From Ferruginibacter sp. (GTDB lineage: Bacteria; Bacteroidota; Bacteroidia; Chitinophagales; Chitinophagaceae): a DNA stretch of 64,000 nucleotides. A program made the translations under genes and the position numbers. The DNA lies in the NCBI RefSeq assembly GCF_028288465.1, contig NZ_JAQBNR010000062.1, forward strand, positions 1 through 64,000, given 5' to 3'. The notes beneath the pieces were generated by a model. That model had not been told where the DNA came from and did no database searches. It was given only the letters and a program-made list of their open reading frames with translations. Shown piece after piece: positions 32,839 to 41,777 of the stretch. The stretch's first letter is position 1, and each line of letters opens with the position of its first letter.

Positions 32839-35571
32839 TTATTTCTTTCCGAAGCTGATTAAATTGGCCATAATGCGGTAGGCACCCGTTACGCCATTTG
32901 GCAACTGCCGGTGAAATGAATAAGCGCAATAAGTATAGTACCCCTTTCCAAATTTAGCCATCAGCCATCCGCCGCTCTGTGGTGCCTGGTCTTTATCATG
33001 CGTGGCAACAATGGGCGTATACGCAGCGTCCCAGGTTGAAAAGAATTTTGAACCCCTTTGTTCTTCCCAATGCTCAAAATCTTTCACCGTTATCTTGTTT
33101 GGATAATTTAACACCCGGTGATGTTCATCCAACAATTGAATGGGCGAATCTTCTTCAGAAACTTCTTCGGAATTATCTGGTAATACAGCAGGATATGGAG
33201 CCATTTTTTGTGGTACAAATTCCGGCGTTTGAAACAACACGATTAAGTGGCCCCCATTTTTTGCATAATCCAGCAGGCGTTGGTTGTAAGTGTTTAAATC
33301 GGAGCGAACGGCGTAGGCTCTTGTGCCAATCATAATTACGTCATACTTGCTTAAAACAGCGGATGAAAGATCACTGGGGTTGAGTAACTGTACCGTAGCG
33401 CCCAGCTGTTCAAGGCAGCGTGGCACTTCATCACCAACGCCCATTACATACCCGATCCGTATGCCCGGCGTGATTGTGACGTTCATTCCTTTTATGTTGG
33501 CGATAGCAGGATGATACAATACAGCCTGGTCCATATCCCGATGGTTAATTAGCTCATAGCCCTCCGTATAGTCTTTACCGTTCGCCAATGCGGTCGCCTG
33601 TATAGCGTAATTTTTTTGCTCAATGCCCTGCATTAAAATTTTTATGGTAAAGTTGTTTTTTTCTCCAGCCCTGCTAAAGGAAAAAGCTTTTTGTTGCGGA
33701 ACCGTTTTCCAGCCGGTGGGTACTTTCAACGCCAGGCTTCCGCTGATAATGCTGTCATAATTATTGACCAGTTCTATAGTCACATCGATACTCTTCACTT
33801 TTTTATTCAGCGGAATAATACCGTGCCGGGATTGGATATTTACGGCGATTGCCGGCGCTATTTTTAGCGTGTAATCGTTATAACCGTAAGGCAGATTGGC
33901 CTGCCTTACCTGAACCGGCATTTGTAGTTCGATTGCTTCCCCGTTAATGGTATAAGTGGCGGACACATTCATTGCCGGAGCACCCCATGGTAAATATTCG
34001 TATGCTGGGTTTTTTAAAAAGTATTGATTCTGCTGCAACGAATCCAGGTAAAAATAAGGTTGCGAATAAGGTGCATTTTCAGAAAGGGTCACCTCACACG
34101 ACTGCGTTATTTTTTCATTCGGCCGCAACTGGTTAAACACGGCTTCATTACCAATCAACCTTGTTCCGGCCGGACCGGTAATCCGGATTAGTTTGGGCGA
34201 AATTGAAACCGTACTGTTGTTTACCAGCTCCACTTGTACCTTAAAAGTTTTGCCAGCAACGGCAACCCCCATCGTTGGGAGCGGTTCCCAGAAGTTCCGG
34301 GTATTGCTTGTATTTTCCGGCACGGCAATGCCTTGCAAATGAATGCCCAGGGCCGTGTTGATAGCATCCGTGAACTGGCGTTCTTTGATGCGTAATAAAA
34401 AAAGCGCTTCAGACGGATAGGTAAGTAAACGAATGGCAGCACGTGTTTTCGATAAGCCATCGGTAAGCTGCGAAACTACAGCTACAGGTGTATCAACACG
34501 AAGTGCGGCAATTGCTTGAGTTATGTCTGTGGCGATGTCCGTGAGTAAAGGCATTATTCCTGCGGGTGCCGTTTCACCACTCATGGTAAAGATGCCGGTG
34601 ATAGTCGTGTCTATTCCGTCAAAAAAACTATTTTCTTTTTCATTGCTTTTTAAATTGCTGTGAAGACGTTCGTAATATTGAACAGCAGGGCCGCTGACTT
34701 CATTGATTTGCCCGGCAAATTGTGAGCGGTGAAAGCTATATCCCAGCGCAGCAAAATTTTTGTAGGACTTGCCAAGCCATGGACTGTACTCCCCGGTATT
34801 CAATCCGATATTCCAATGCTCATTTTCTTGCACGCCGCCTCGGTAAAATTTAAGCGCCTTCCACGGCCGTAATCCTTCACCACTAATTTGCTCGGGGAAT
34901 GCCAACGGATCGCCGGCCAGCAAAAAAGCCTGCTGACTTATTTCGCCTGCTGCCTGGTGGTTTCCATGCCCGTCTCTTTCCGAACCATGAAACCGGGACA
35001 CGATCACCAACGGCCTGTTGATACGGATAACCTTTACCATCTCCCGCATTACATTTTCTTTACCCCATTTATCATACGCCTCTTCTACCCTTTTTGAAAA
35101 TCCATAATCAACCAGTTTGGTAAAATACAAATCATCCAAACCATAATAACTGGCCGCCAATAAAAACTCTTCTGTTCTTAATAATCCTAATGCTTCAAAT
35201 GCTTCTACGCCCACCACATTGCCACCACTCTCGCCCCGGTTTAACGACAGTAAAGCAGTCCGGGCGCCGGTGCCGCGGCCAAGATAAGTTACCAGGTCTG
35301 CAGCTTCATCGTCGGGGTGCGCCTGGGTATGCAACACACTGGCAGTAGTTGTAAGTTTCAGCAATTTTTGATATAGCCCTGTTACACCATGATCCTGCGG
35401 CAAGTCACGTGCCGCCTGTTTCTCGCCGGTGAGGGTTAAAACTTTGTACAAGCGATCCGTGCTGATTTGCGCCGATACATTGGTGCTATCAATAGCGATA
35501 AAACATATAATAAAACCGCAGCAGTTAACTACTTCTAAAAAGAAAGAATGCAGGAACAACATACATTTCAT
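32839..35571 (-). CDS. Large PIG-L family deacetylase
   Basis: This 910-residue protein has a hydrophobic N-terminal segment (CGFIICFIAIDSTNVSAQ) that could act as signal peptide, then a LmbE/PIG-L deacetylase domain (~75-290). The zinc motif is AHPDDE (H85-E89), with RTALLSLNRGESGGNVVG and the second ligand region HGSERDGHGNHQAAGE. The remaining ~600 residues include beta-rich segments (~430-650) and a C-terminal glutamine-amidotransferase-like Rossmann section (SKYDVIMIGTRAYAVRSDL, GGHLIVLFQTPEF). Large multidomain PIG-L proteins are known in Bacteroidota. It may deacetylate an N-acetylglucosamine-containing glycan in the periplasm. Confidence 0.82.
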   Translation of the reverse strand: MKCMLFLHSFFLEVVNCCGFIICFIAIDSTNVSAQISTDRLYKVLTLTGEKQAARDLPQDHGVTGLYQKLLKLTTTASVLHTQAHPDDEAADLVTYLGRGTGARTALLSLNRGESGGNVVGVEAFEALGLLRTEEFLLAASYYGLDDLYFTKLVDYGFSKRVEEAYDKWGKENVMREMVKVIRINRPLVIVSRFHGSERDGHGNHQAAGEISQQAFLLAGDPLAFPEQISGEGLRPWKALKFYRGGVQENEHWNIGLNTGEYSPWLGKSYKNFAALGYSFHRSQFAGQINEVSGPAVQYYERLHSNLKSNEKENSFFDGIDTTITGIFTMSGETAPAGIMPLLTDIATDITQAIAALRVDTPVAVVSQLTDGLSKTRAAIRLLTYPSEALFLLRIKERQFTDAINTALGIHLQGIAVPENTSNTRNFWEPLPTMGVAVAGKTFKVQVELVNNSTVSISPKLIRITGPAGTRLIGNEAVFNQLRPNEKITQSCEVTLSENAPYSQPYFYLDSLQQNQYFLKNPAYEYLPWGAPAMNVSATYTINGEAIELQMPVQVRQANLPYGYNDYTLKIAPAIAVNIQSRHGIIPLNKKVKSIDVTIELVNNYDSIISGSLALKVPTGWKTVPQQKAFSFSRAGEKNNFTIKILMQGIEQKNYAIQATALANGKDYTEGYELINHRDMDQAVLYHPAIANIKGMNVTITPGIRIGYVMGVGDEVPRCLEQLGATVQLLNPSDLSSAVLSKYDVIMIGTRAYAVRSDLNTYNQRLLDYAKNGGHLIVLFQTPEFVPQKMAPYPAVLPDNSEEVSEEDSPIQLLDEHHRVLNYPNKITVKDFEHWEEQRGSKFFSTWDAAYTPIVATHDKDQAPQSGGWLMAKFGKGYYTYCAYSFHRQLPNGVTGAYRIMANLISFGKK

Positions 35572-35670
35572 GTGGCTGATAATTTATAGTACTGAAATTA
35601 CTGTAATTGAATGGAATTAATCTGCCAACAATTTCAGCAAATCTCTGCCTGTAATAAATTCATCATTCAT

Positions 35671-36204
35671 TTAAACCGCATGAAAAAAATGTTTCCGATG
35701 GCCGTACAAGACACCAGGTTTCTGCCATACTTGTACCCTTTCAACCGAGCAATTATAACAGCCTTGTTTAGCGCTGTGGATATGGATATAAGTGATTGAA
35801 GGATTTGAAAACATAATCTCAATCTGCTCACTCAGTGCGTCACCTTCGGTAACAGCTGCCTCTTTCATAAAACCCTTTTCATCATATCCCCTTAAAGAAA
35901 GTGGCTTGTTCATCAATATCACCGGAATTTGGTTGACTGCCATTGCAGCTGTTGTTGCCTGCTTTCTTACAAAGATGGGACCTGTAGCCTGGTAAGGTGA
36001 ATTTGTTCTATGGTGCTGGTAAGGGAGTAATAAAATTTCTTCTCCTATGGCAGGATTATCCAGACTTACCCTGCAGGGAAAGCCACGTTCCTTGTCTACG
36101 ATCATTCTTACAGCGCCTGTTTCAGCCAGTTGATCATCGCTCAAATCAAACAGGAAACTGAATTCATTTTCGTTTAAAGACTTCATTAAAAAATCTGTTT
36201 TCAT
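35671..36204 (-). CDS. DUF1203 family protein
   Basis: I prefer the ATG at 36204 (MKTDFLMKSLNENEFSFLF) because family members begin close to this point; the frame is open to an ATG at 36294, which would add 30 poorly conserved residues. The ~177-residue protein shows LFDLSDDQLAETGAVRMIVD, PCRVSLDNPAIGEEILLLPY, SPYQATGPIFVRKQA and the C-terminal YIHIHSAKQGCYNCSVERV. No enzymatic role is known. It is probably cytoplasmic. The upstream 387-bp spacer to the next gene has no credible ORF. Confidence 0.72.
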   Translation of the reverse strand: MKTDFLMKSLNENEFSFLFDLSDDQLAETGAVRMIVDKERGFPCRVSLDNPAIGEEILLLPYQHHRTNSPYQATGPIFVRKQATTAAMAVNQIPVILMNKPLSLRGYDEKGFMKEAAVTEGDALSEQIEIMFSNPSITYIHIHSAKQGCYNCSVERVQVWQKPGVLYGHRKHFFHAV

Positions 36205-36484
36205 GTTGCTATTTTTTATAAAAGTAGCTAACTCATGTGTTTTGTAAAACCCGGATCTTGCTATGTCTGCAGGCATTTTTTTAATTTTAACCACATTTGC
36301 TTCTGGCAGAAATTGTGTAAAAATTTACCCACTGCTACATTTTCTTTCGCCTTGTTCATACAGGCAAATTATTAATTGATTAAATCTTGTGCAACGATTT
36401 GAATGAAATAGAGACGGATATCTGAACACGTCTGAAATATTAACTATCATTATACAACTTGTAATGCAGTTCTTCAACAAAAGT

Positions 36485-36499
36485 GTATGTGATAAAAAA
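36485..36499 (+). repeat. 15-bp sequence GTATGTGATAAAAAA, copy 1
   Basis: This is identical to 44261-44275. Both lie 80-95 bp upstream of a gene for an exported protein. It may be coincidence in AT-rich DNA or a shared regulatory site. Confidence 0.3.
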
Positions 36500-36591
36500 T
36501 AAGCATGGGTATTGTAGTAAATTTTTCACATCTCCCCTTTTCAATGTACAGTATAGCAACGGGGTTGACCTAATATACAACTAATTAAGCT

Positions 36592-37077
36592 ATGAGATAT
36601 CTATTGCTGCTATTATTTACGACCGCTGCTGTTAACGTTACGTCATGCCGCGAAACAAAACAATCTGCAACCACACCCGCCGTAACGGACAGTTCACAAA
36701 CCGGGGAAATGAAAATAATGATTCCAAATATTTATTGCTATTCCACCCCGGGCGGCAAAGATTCCGTGTATTTAAAAGTGGAAAAATTTCCAAATGTAGT
36801 CACCGGCCGGTTGATATATAAATTGTTTGAAAAGGATAGTAATACCGGGGATATCGATGGCGTATTACATGGCGACACGCTGATTGCCGACTATAAATTT
36901 CTATCGGAGGGAGTGAACTCGGTAAGGCAAATCATCTTTTTAATTAAAGACGATACGGACAGGGAAGGATATGGCGAAATGGAAGAGCGCAACGGTAAAA
37001 TGGTCTTCAAAAATCTGCAGGAAACGGATTTTAAGAAGAGTGTACCGCTTAATAAAATAGAGTGCCCTATTCAATAG
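36592..37077 (+). CDS. Small lipoprotein of unknown function
   Basis: This 161-residue protein has a lipoprotein signal (MRYLLLLLFTTAAVNVTSCRE, lipid Cys19). The mature part is beta-rich with YLKVEKFPNVVTGRLIYKLF, DIDGVLHGDTLIADYKFLSEG and RQIIFLIKD. I do not recognise a named family. It precedes another lipoprotein gene (37131) with a 53-bp gap, so they may be co-transcribed. Confidence 0.65.
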   Translation: MRYLLLLLFTTAAVNVTSCRETKQSATTPAVTDSSQTGEMKIMIPNIYCYSTPGGKDSVYLKVEKFPNVVTGRLIYKLFEKDSNTGDIDGVLHGDTLIADYKFLSEGVNSVRQIIFLIKDDTDREGYGEMEERNGKMVFKNLQETDFKKSVPLNKIECPIQ

Positions 37078-37130
37078 ATACTTCGACTAAATTATGGTCC
37101 TCGTCATCCATTTGTTTTAAAATTTTGATT

Positions 37131-37586
37131 ATGAAAAATTTAAAGCGATGCTTCTTTGCGATTGCACTGCTACTGTTGTTAAACAATTGCTCCAATACAA
37201 AAAAACAAACACAGGTTACCGGCGGCAGTGAAATGTTGTATGCCAATCAATGGAACCTTACAGAGCTAAACAGTACACCGGTTACTGAAGGCAAAGCTCA
37301 CCTGCTGTTTTTCCCGGGACAGGTGACTAGGGTATCAGGCAACGCAGGCTGCAATAACCTTACCGGCACTGTTGAATTAACGGGCGTGAACCTGATACAT
37401 TTTTTACCGCTTGCAACAACCCGTATGGCCTGTATTGAAGCCACCAGGGAACAGGAATTTACGAAGGCTCTGGGCCAGGTAAATAACTGGAGCATTGTTA
37501 ATAACCAACTGCTGCTGAACAATGGCAAAATATTATTGGCCAGGTTAAATGCAGCACCGGTTAAACCAACAAATTTAGTGCAGTAA
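37131..37586 (+). CDS. META/HslJ-domain lipoprotein
   Basis: This ~151-residue protein starts at ATG 37131; the longer frame from 37062 overlaps the upstream gene and has a poor N-terminus. Signal MKNLKRCFFAIALLLLLNNC ends in a lipid Cys. The mature part is a META domain: NQWNLTELNSTPVTEGKAHL, SGNAGCNNLTGTVE, LPLATTRMACIEATREQEF and NNQLLLNNGKILL, all characteristic (the GxxGCNxxxG and TxMAC elements). META-domain proteins such as HslJ are linked to novobiocin or heat-shock-type stress resistance. It is an outer-membrane or periplasmic lipoprotein. Confidence 0.85.
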   Translation: MKNLKRCFFAIALLLLLNNCSNTKKQTQVTGGSEMLYANQWNLTELNSTPVTEGKAHLLFFPGQVTRVSGNAGCNNLTGTVELTGVNLIHFLPLATTRMACIEATREQEFTKALGQVNNWSIVNNQLLLNNGKILLARLNAAPVKPTNLVQ

Positions 37587-37660
37587 CTATCGTACACACT
37601 GTGCAAGACTGTCTTTACCCCGCAAAAATCTTTTTATTCCAAACACTTTAAACAACTATT

Positions 37661-39487
37661 ATGAGATTCATTACTTGTACTGCAAACCTGATTTTAAAAT
37701 CAACCCTTACCCTTGCCGCAGTTGGATTTTTGCTTACCGCCGCCGCCCAGCATCTTAAGTCCGGCTTTGATAAAGAAGAATACCGGCAATTGATGTTATT
37801 GAATGTAAGAACCGCCGCAAACGAAGAATATGCAAAGGACTTTGAAGCACCGAAAGATTATCAAATGATCTATCGTTCTGCTGTTATTGGTCTTGATAAT
37901 TTATGGGACCTGTGGACAGCTCCCAACAATACTGCAGTTATCAGCATAAGAGGTACCACCGTAAAGCCAGAGAGTTGGCTGGCGAATTTTTATGCGGCCA
38001 TGGTACCAGCGAAAGGTAAGATCCAGATCAATGACAAAGAAGTTTTTACCTACCAGCTGGCGGCTAATCCCAATGCAGCCGTACATGTTGGCTGGTTATT
38101 GAGCACGGCTTATTTAAGTAAAGACATACTGCCCAAAATAAAAGAGCTCTATAGCAAGGGTACTAAAGAGTTTTTAATTATGGGTCATAGCCAAGGCGGA
38201 GCCATTGCTTTTTTAATGACTTCTTATTTATACAATCTGCAAAAAACAAATGAGCTACCGGCAGATATCCGCTTTAAAACGTATTGCAGTGCAGGCCCCA
38301 AACCCGGCAATTTGTATTATGCCTACGAGTACGAAGCGATGGTTCAGGGTGGCTGGGGTTTCAATGTGGTGAATGCAGCAGACTGGGTACCCGAGGTTCC
38401 TTTTTCCATTCAAACAACCAATGATTTCAACAGGCCCAATCCGTTTGCAGGGGCAGGCGACATGATTAAAAAGCAAAGCCTGATTAACAGGATCGCATTA
38501 AAATATGCCTACAATCAATTAGATAAACCCACAAAAAAAGCGCAGCGCAATTTTCAAAAATATCTGGGCGGTGTAGCATCTAAAATGGTAAGCAAATCTA
38601 TCCCTGGCTTTACTGCGCCGGATTATTACAACAGCAATAATTATGTAAGAACAGGCACTACCATTGTATTGTTACCCGATGACGCTTACTACAAAGAATT
38701 CCCGAACGATACCAGTAACATTTTTATCCATCATCTGCACAAACCCTATTTGATGCTGCTGGATAAAATGCCCGCGGAAGCACCGACCACAACTTCAGCT
38801 ACCAGCCTGGTGTATAACCCAAGTCCGGCAGATATTGCGGCGGCAAAGGATCGCACAAAACCGTTGATTCCAAAGAGAATGGTGTTGCACAGCGCCTTCG
38901 GTTTTCAAAGCCCAGACTTCGATAACCTGAACCAGCAACTGGCAGCGGCGGGCTTTATGAAATTTAATAAAACCTACTTCACAAGAGGTGCAGGCTTCTT
39001 TACCGTTTTCCCGCAAATAAGGTTGGCCACTTTAACCAACTATCAAACTTATACAGCTACCAAAGATGAAGGCAATGCAGAAAATTCATTGCGGGGCACT
39101 ACAGTAGGCACATCGCTGGGCATTTCATTGCTAAGATCTTCTACTACATTTATCATTCCTTATGCCGGGGTTAGCTACTCGTGGTTTGGAGCAAGAATTT
39201 CAAAAACGCTGGCCGGCACTCAATCGTTTAATTCCTATTTAAACGGAACCGCCAACCAGCAGCATATTTCTTACAACGGGTTTGTAAGCAACATTGGTTT
39301 GCATGTTTCCTGTATGCCGTTAATCAATAAAAAGCTGTTGCATAATACTGTGGCAGGTTTTAAGGCGGGTTACTTTTCCGGCATCGGCAATCCCAAATGG
39401 AAAACAAATACCACCACGCTGGATGGCGGGCCCAAAACAAATACGCAGGGCTTTTATGTCAATGTTGTTTTGGGTGTTGCATTGTAA
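37661..39487 (+). CDS. Secreted lipase family protein (class 3-like alpha/beta hydrolase)
   Basis: This 608-residue protein has a signal peptide (TLTLAAVGFLLTAAAQ). The lipase-3-like domain (~35-330) shows VISIRGTTVKPESWLANF and the nucleophile elbow MGHSQGGAIAFLMTSYLY with Ser177; later NAADWVPEVPFSIQ probably holds the Asp and a His lies in the IHHLHKPY region. The C-terminal ~190 residues (LVYNPSPADIAAAKDRTKP onward) are beta-strand rich and end with a C-terminal aromatic/aliphatic strand pattern compatible with a barrel. The substrate is probably a lipid ester. A perfect-stem terminator follows. Confidence 0.83.
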   Translation: MRFITCTANLILKSTLTLAAVGFLLTAAAQHLKSGFDKEEYRQLMLLNVRTAANEEYAKDFEAPKDYQMIYRSAVIGLDNLWDLWTAPNNTAVISIRGTTVKPESWLANFYAAMVPAKGKIQINDKEVFTYQLAANPNAAVHVGWLLSTAYLSKDILPKIKELYSKGTKEFLIMGHSQGGAIAFLMTSYLYNLQKTNELPADIRFKTYCSAGPKPGNLYYAYEYEAMVQGGWGFNVVNAADWVPEVPFSIQTTNDFNRPNPFAGAGDMIKKQSLINRIALKYAYNQLDKPTKKAQRNFQKYLGGVASKMVSKSIPGFTAPDYYNSNNYVRTGTTIVLLPDDAYYKEFPNDTSNIFIHHLHKPYLMLLDKMPAEAPTTTSATSLVYNPSPADIAAAKDRTKPLIPKRMVLHSAFGFQSPDFDNLNQQLAAAGFMKFNKTYFTRGAGFFTVFPQIRLATLTNYQTYTATKDEGNAENSLRGTTVGTSLGISLLRSSTTFIIPYAGVSYSWFGARISKTLAGTQSFNSYLNGTANQQHISYNGFVSNIGLHVSCMPLINKKLLHNTVAGFKAGYFSGIGNPKWKTNTTTLDGGPKTNTQGFYVNVVLGVAL

Positions 39488-39496
39488 AGAGCAACA

Positions 39497-39546
39497 ATAA
39501 ACGCAGTGTTAACTAGTTGATGAATGGCGGTTAACACTGCGTTTAT
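39497..39546. terminator. Bidirectional terminator, perfect 17-bp stem
   Basis: ATAAACGCAGTGTTAAC (39497-39513) and its exact complement (39530-39546) flank a 16-nt loop, followed by TTTTTTT. It lies between the convergent lipase and M56 peptidase genes and can terminate both. Confidence 0.75.
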
Positions 39547-39574
39547 TTTTTTAGCAAGCCTGTTCACTATTGTA

Positions 39575-41482
39575 CTATTCTCTATTGTACGACATTGAAA
39601 AATGCTTGTCTTTGATGTATTGGTCCTTAAATTTTTTGAAAATTTCATCCGGTTGTTTAACCCCATTTACAATCAACCCATTATTGCTTAATTCATAAGA
39701 GCTCAGTTCATTTTTATCTGTAATAATATGCTCTTTGATAAGGCCTGCAATTATTTTCTCCTGTAACAATCTCGCCCGCTCTTCGTCCTTTTTTGCCAGG
39801 GCTTCATCTTTTGCAGCCTGCTCCATATCTCTCTTTGCCTGGGCCATATCTTTCGCGGCATGCTCCACATCAAGTTTGGATTGCTTCAAATCTTCCTTCA
39901 TTTCTTTTTCCGCCTTTTCCATTTCAATTTTTGCCCCGGCCATCTCAATATTCGATTGCGCAATATCCCGCTTTGATTGTTCGATATCTTTGTCAGCCTG
40001 CTCTTTATCCAGTGCCATCTCCTTGGCGGCTTCGTCCATTTCTTTTTTGGATTGTTCCAGTTCCCTTGCAGATTCAGCCATCTCTTTTTGAGACTGGCCC
40101 AGCTCAAGCTTTGCCTCTTCCATTTCCTTTTTGGATTGCTCCATTTCCTTTGCTGATTCAGCCATTTCTTTTTGCGATTGCTCCAGTTCAATTTTTGTAT
40201 CAGTCAATATTTTAGCGGTAACTTTTTTATAATTGTCCATTTTTTCCTCCGGTATTTTTTTGCCGTCCACATACAGTTCCTTTACCTGGTTGTTTTCTGT
40301 TACCAGCATGTATTTTTTCCCGTTTTGGGTTGAATTGATGGTACCATTGATCAGTTGATCAGTAGCCGAAGGAGAAGGAACTGTGTCTGTTTGAATGGTT
40401 ATGCCAGTGGCACGATTATTACCGGGAGTTTGCGTTTGGGCGTTGTTAGCAGTGAATGAAAAAATCAATACACTGGTTACAATAATACCCGCCGCTAAAA
40501 ATTTCTTTTCCATGTTATTTAAGGTTTTGTTGTTGTTATAAATAATTCGTTTTATTCTGTTCATCAGTTGATTTTTTTCACCATTAAAGGCGGTAGTCAA
40601 TATTGCAGCCTGCGGTAAATTAAAGGCTTCAAAAGACAGTAAGGCATTGATGTAATGTTGTTTGCTTTTCGTTTGCTGCACAGCGATTTCGTCGCAGCAA
40701 TTTTCTCTTCCTGATTTTATTAAAGAAGAAACCCACAACACAGCCGGATTAAAAAAGAAGATGATCTCAACCAGTTGCTGCAACAGGTTTACCAGGAAAT
40801 CTTTCCGTCGGATATGCGCCAGTTCGTGTAATAACACGGCTTCTATTTCTTCCGGTGGCAACGATGCCAGCATACCTGCCGGAAATAAAATAACCGGTTT
40901 AAAATAGCCAATCACCGAAGGTATTTTTACAATCGCTGATTGCAATATTTGCACCCGTCTCTGTATTTGTAATTGCATACTTAAAGCAGCTATTCTTTCA
41001 TTCCAGTAATCGCCGGCATTCATCACTTGCCGGTTTTTCAATTTATTCACATTATACAAGCCCGCTGATAGCCGCATAAATTGCAATGCGATTATTAGAA
41101 GCCATGCCAAGACTATGCTACCTGCATTGTTATCAATAAAATAAATGATTGCATCAACTATGGGTAAGTTATTTTTTGTTATCGCCGGTTGCACAGGCTG
41201 AATTAGCTGTGTTTGAACCGTAGGAATAAAGGGGGCAGAGTCTATCAGGAGTTTTGCTCTTAGAAGCTGCAAACTAAATGTAGAAGCAACAGCCACGATG
41301 AAAACCAGTAAAGCGCTTAATAACAGATTATAGCGTACTTGTGGACTCGTATCCCTGGTGGAAAAAATGATGGTGGCTGCAATTACCGACAGCAATACAC
41401 CTTGCCATAATGAATGAATCAGTGTCCAGCTTAATGCCTGAAGCATCTCTCTGGCGATGTCGGTTACAAAAAACAATACCAT
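39575..41482 (-). CDS. M56 (BlaR1-like) peptidase with long coiled-coil C-terminus
   Basis: This 635-residue protein has four N-terminal membrane segments (ALSWTLIHSLWQGVLLSVIA, YNLLLSALLVFIVAVASTF, SIVLAWLLIIALQFM and one at ~328-345), with the M56 peptidase motif HELAHIRRKD (219-228) and a REN(C)CDEIA block (259-266), typical of BlaR1/MecR1-family proteases. After a TM and a beta segment (KKYMLVTENNQVKELYVDGK), residues ~430-575 form a coiled coil with strict heptads and 28-residue repeats (EMAESAK-EMEQSKK). BlaI-like repressor genes normally adjoin such peptidases; none is adjacent here. Signal and target are unknown. Confidence 0.83.
   Translation of the reverse strand: MVLFFVTDIAREMLQALSWTLIHSLWQGVLLSVIAATIIFSTRDTSPQVRYNLLLSALLVFIVAVASTFSLQLLRAKLLIDSAPFIPTVQTQLIQPVQPAITKNNLPIVDAIIYFIDNNAGSIVLAWLLIIALQFMRLSAGLYNVNKLKNRQVMNAGDYWNERIAALSMQLQIQRRVQILQSAIVKIPSVIGYFKPVILFPAGMLASLPPEEIEAVLLHELAHIRRKDFLVNLLQQLVEIIFFFNPAVLWVSSLIKSGRENCCDEIAVQQTKSKQHYINALLSFEAFNLPQAAILTTAFNGEKNQLMNRIKRIIYNNNKTLNNMEKKFLAAGIIVTSVLIFSFTANNAQTQTPGNNRATGITIQTDTVPSPSATDQLINGTINSTQNGKKYMLVTENNQVKELYVDGKKIPEEKMDNYKKVTAKILTDTKIELEQSQKEMAESAKEMEQSKKEMEEAKLELGQSQKEMAESARELEQSKKEMDEAAKEMALDKEQADKDIEQSKRDIAQSNIEMAGAKIEMEKAEKEMKEDLKQSKLDVEHAAKDMAQAKRDMEQAAKDEALAKKDEERARLLQEKIIAGLIKEHIITDKNELSSYELSNNGLIVNGVKQPDEIFKKFKDQYIKDKHFSMSYNRE
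39758..40195 (-). repeat. Heptad/28-residue tandem repeat coding region in the M56 gene
   Basis: The coding region of the coiled coil is an internal tandem repeat; the strongest unit is 84 bp (GATTCAGCCAT recurs at 40071 and 40155). Units encode variants of EMAESAK EMEQSKK. Repeat-number variation between strains is expected. Confidence 0.7.
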
Positions 41483-41635
41483 ACAACAATTTTAAGGGTT
41501 AATTTTTATCGATCTTATTCAACCTGTCCATGATCAGCTATCACTTTGTTTGACTGTTTTATATGACTACTAAGCCTTGTTAAATTATTAGCATCCTTGC
41601 CAAATTCTCTTTTACAATTTAAAGATAGGAAAAAT

Positions 41636-41645
41636 TTCGTACGAA
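41636..41645. promoter_or_regulatory. Palindrome TTCGTACGAA between divergent genes
   Basis: This perfect 10-bp palindrome lies in the 295-bp spacer between the M56 peptidase gene and the divergent DUF5916 gene. It could be an operator for either promoter. The spacer has no other clear gene. Confidence 0.35.
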
Positions 41646-41777
41646 TACAACGCAAGGTATGCTTTATATTTTTTTTAACACGGCTTAATTTCTTCAGCCA
41701 GTATTGCTTCTAATTGCACACTAAGTTTCTGTGAATGCTTATATTTTTAATATCTTAGCCCGCTCTTATTGCTTCAC

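Noticed and set aside
39735..40215. Overlapping plus-strand frames of 118 and 140 codons opposite the M56 coiled coil
   Set aside because: They arise from the antisense of the low-complexity heptad repeats (Ser/Phe/Ile-rich or Pro/Leu-rich).
41685..41760. Short minus-strand peptide KLSVQLEAILAEEIKPC near the M56/DUF5916 spacer, possible BlaI remnant
   Set aside because: Only about 23 codons, with a stop two codons upstream; it does not match BlaI.
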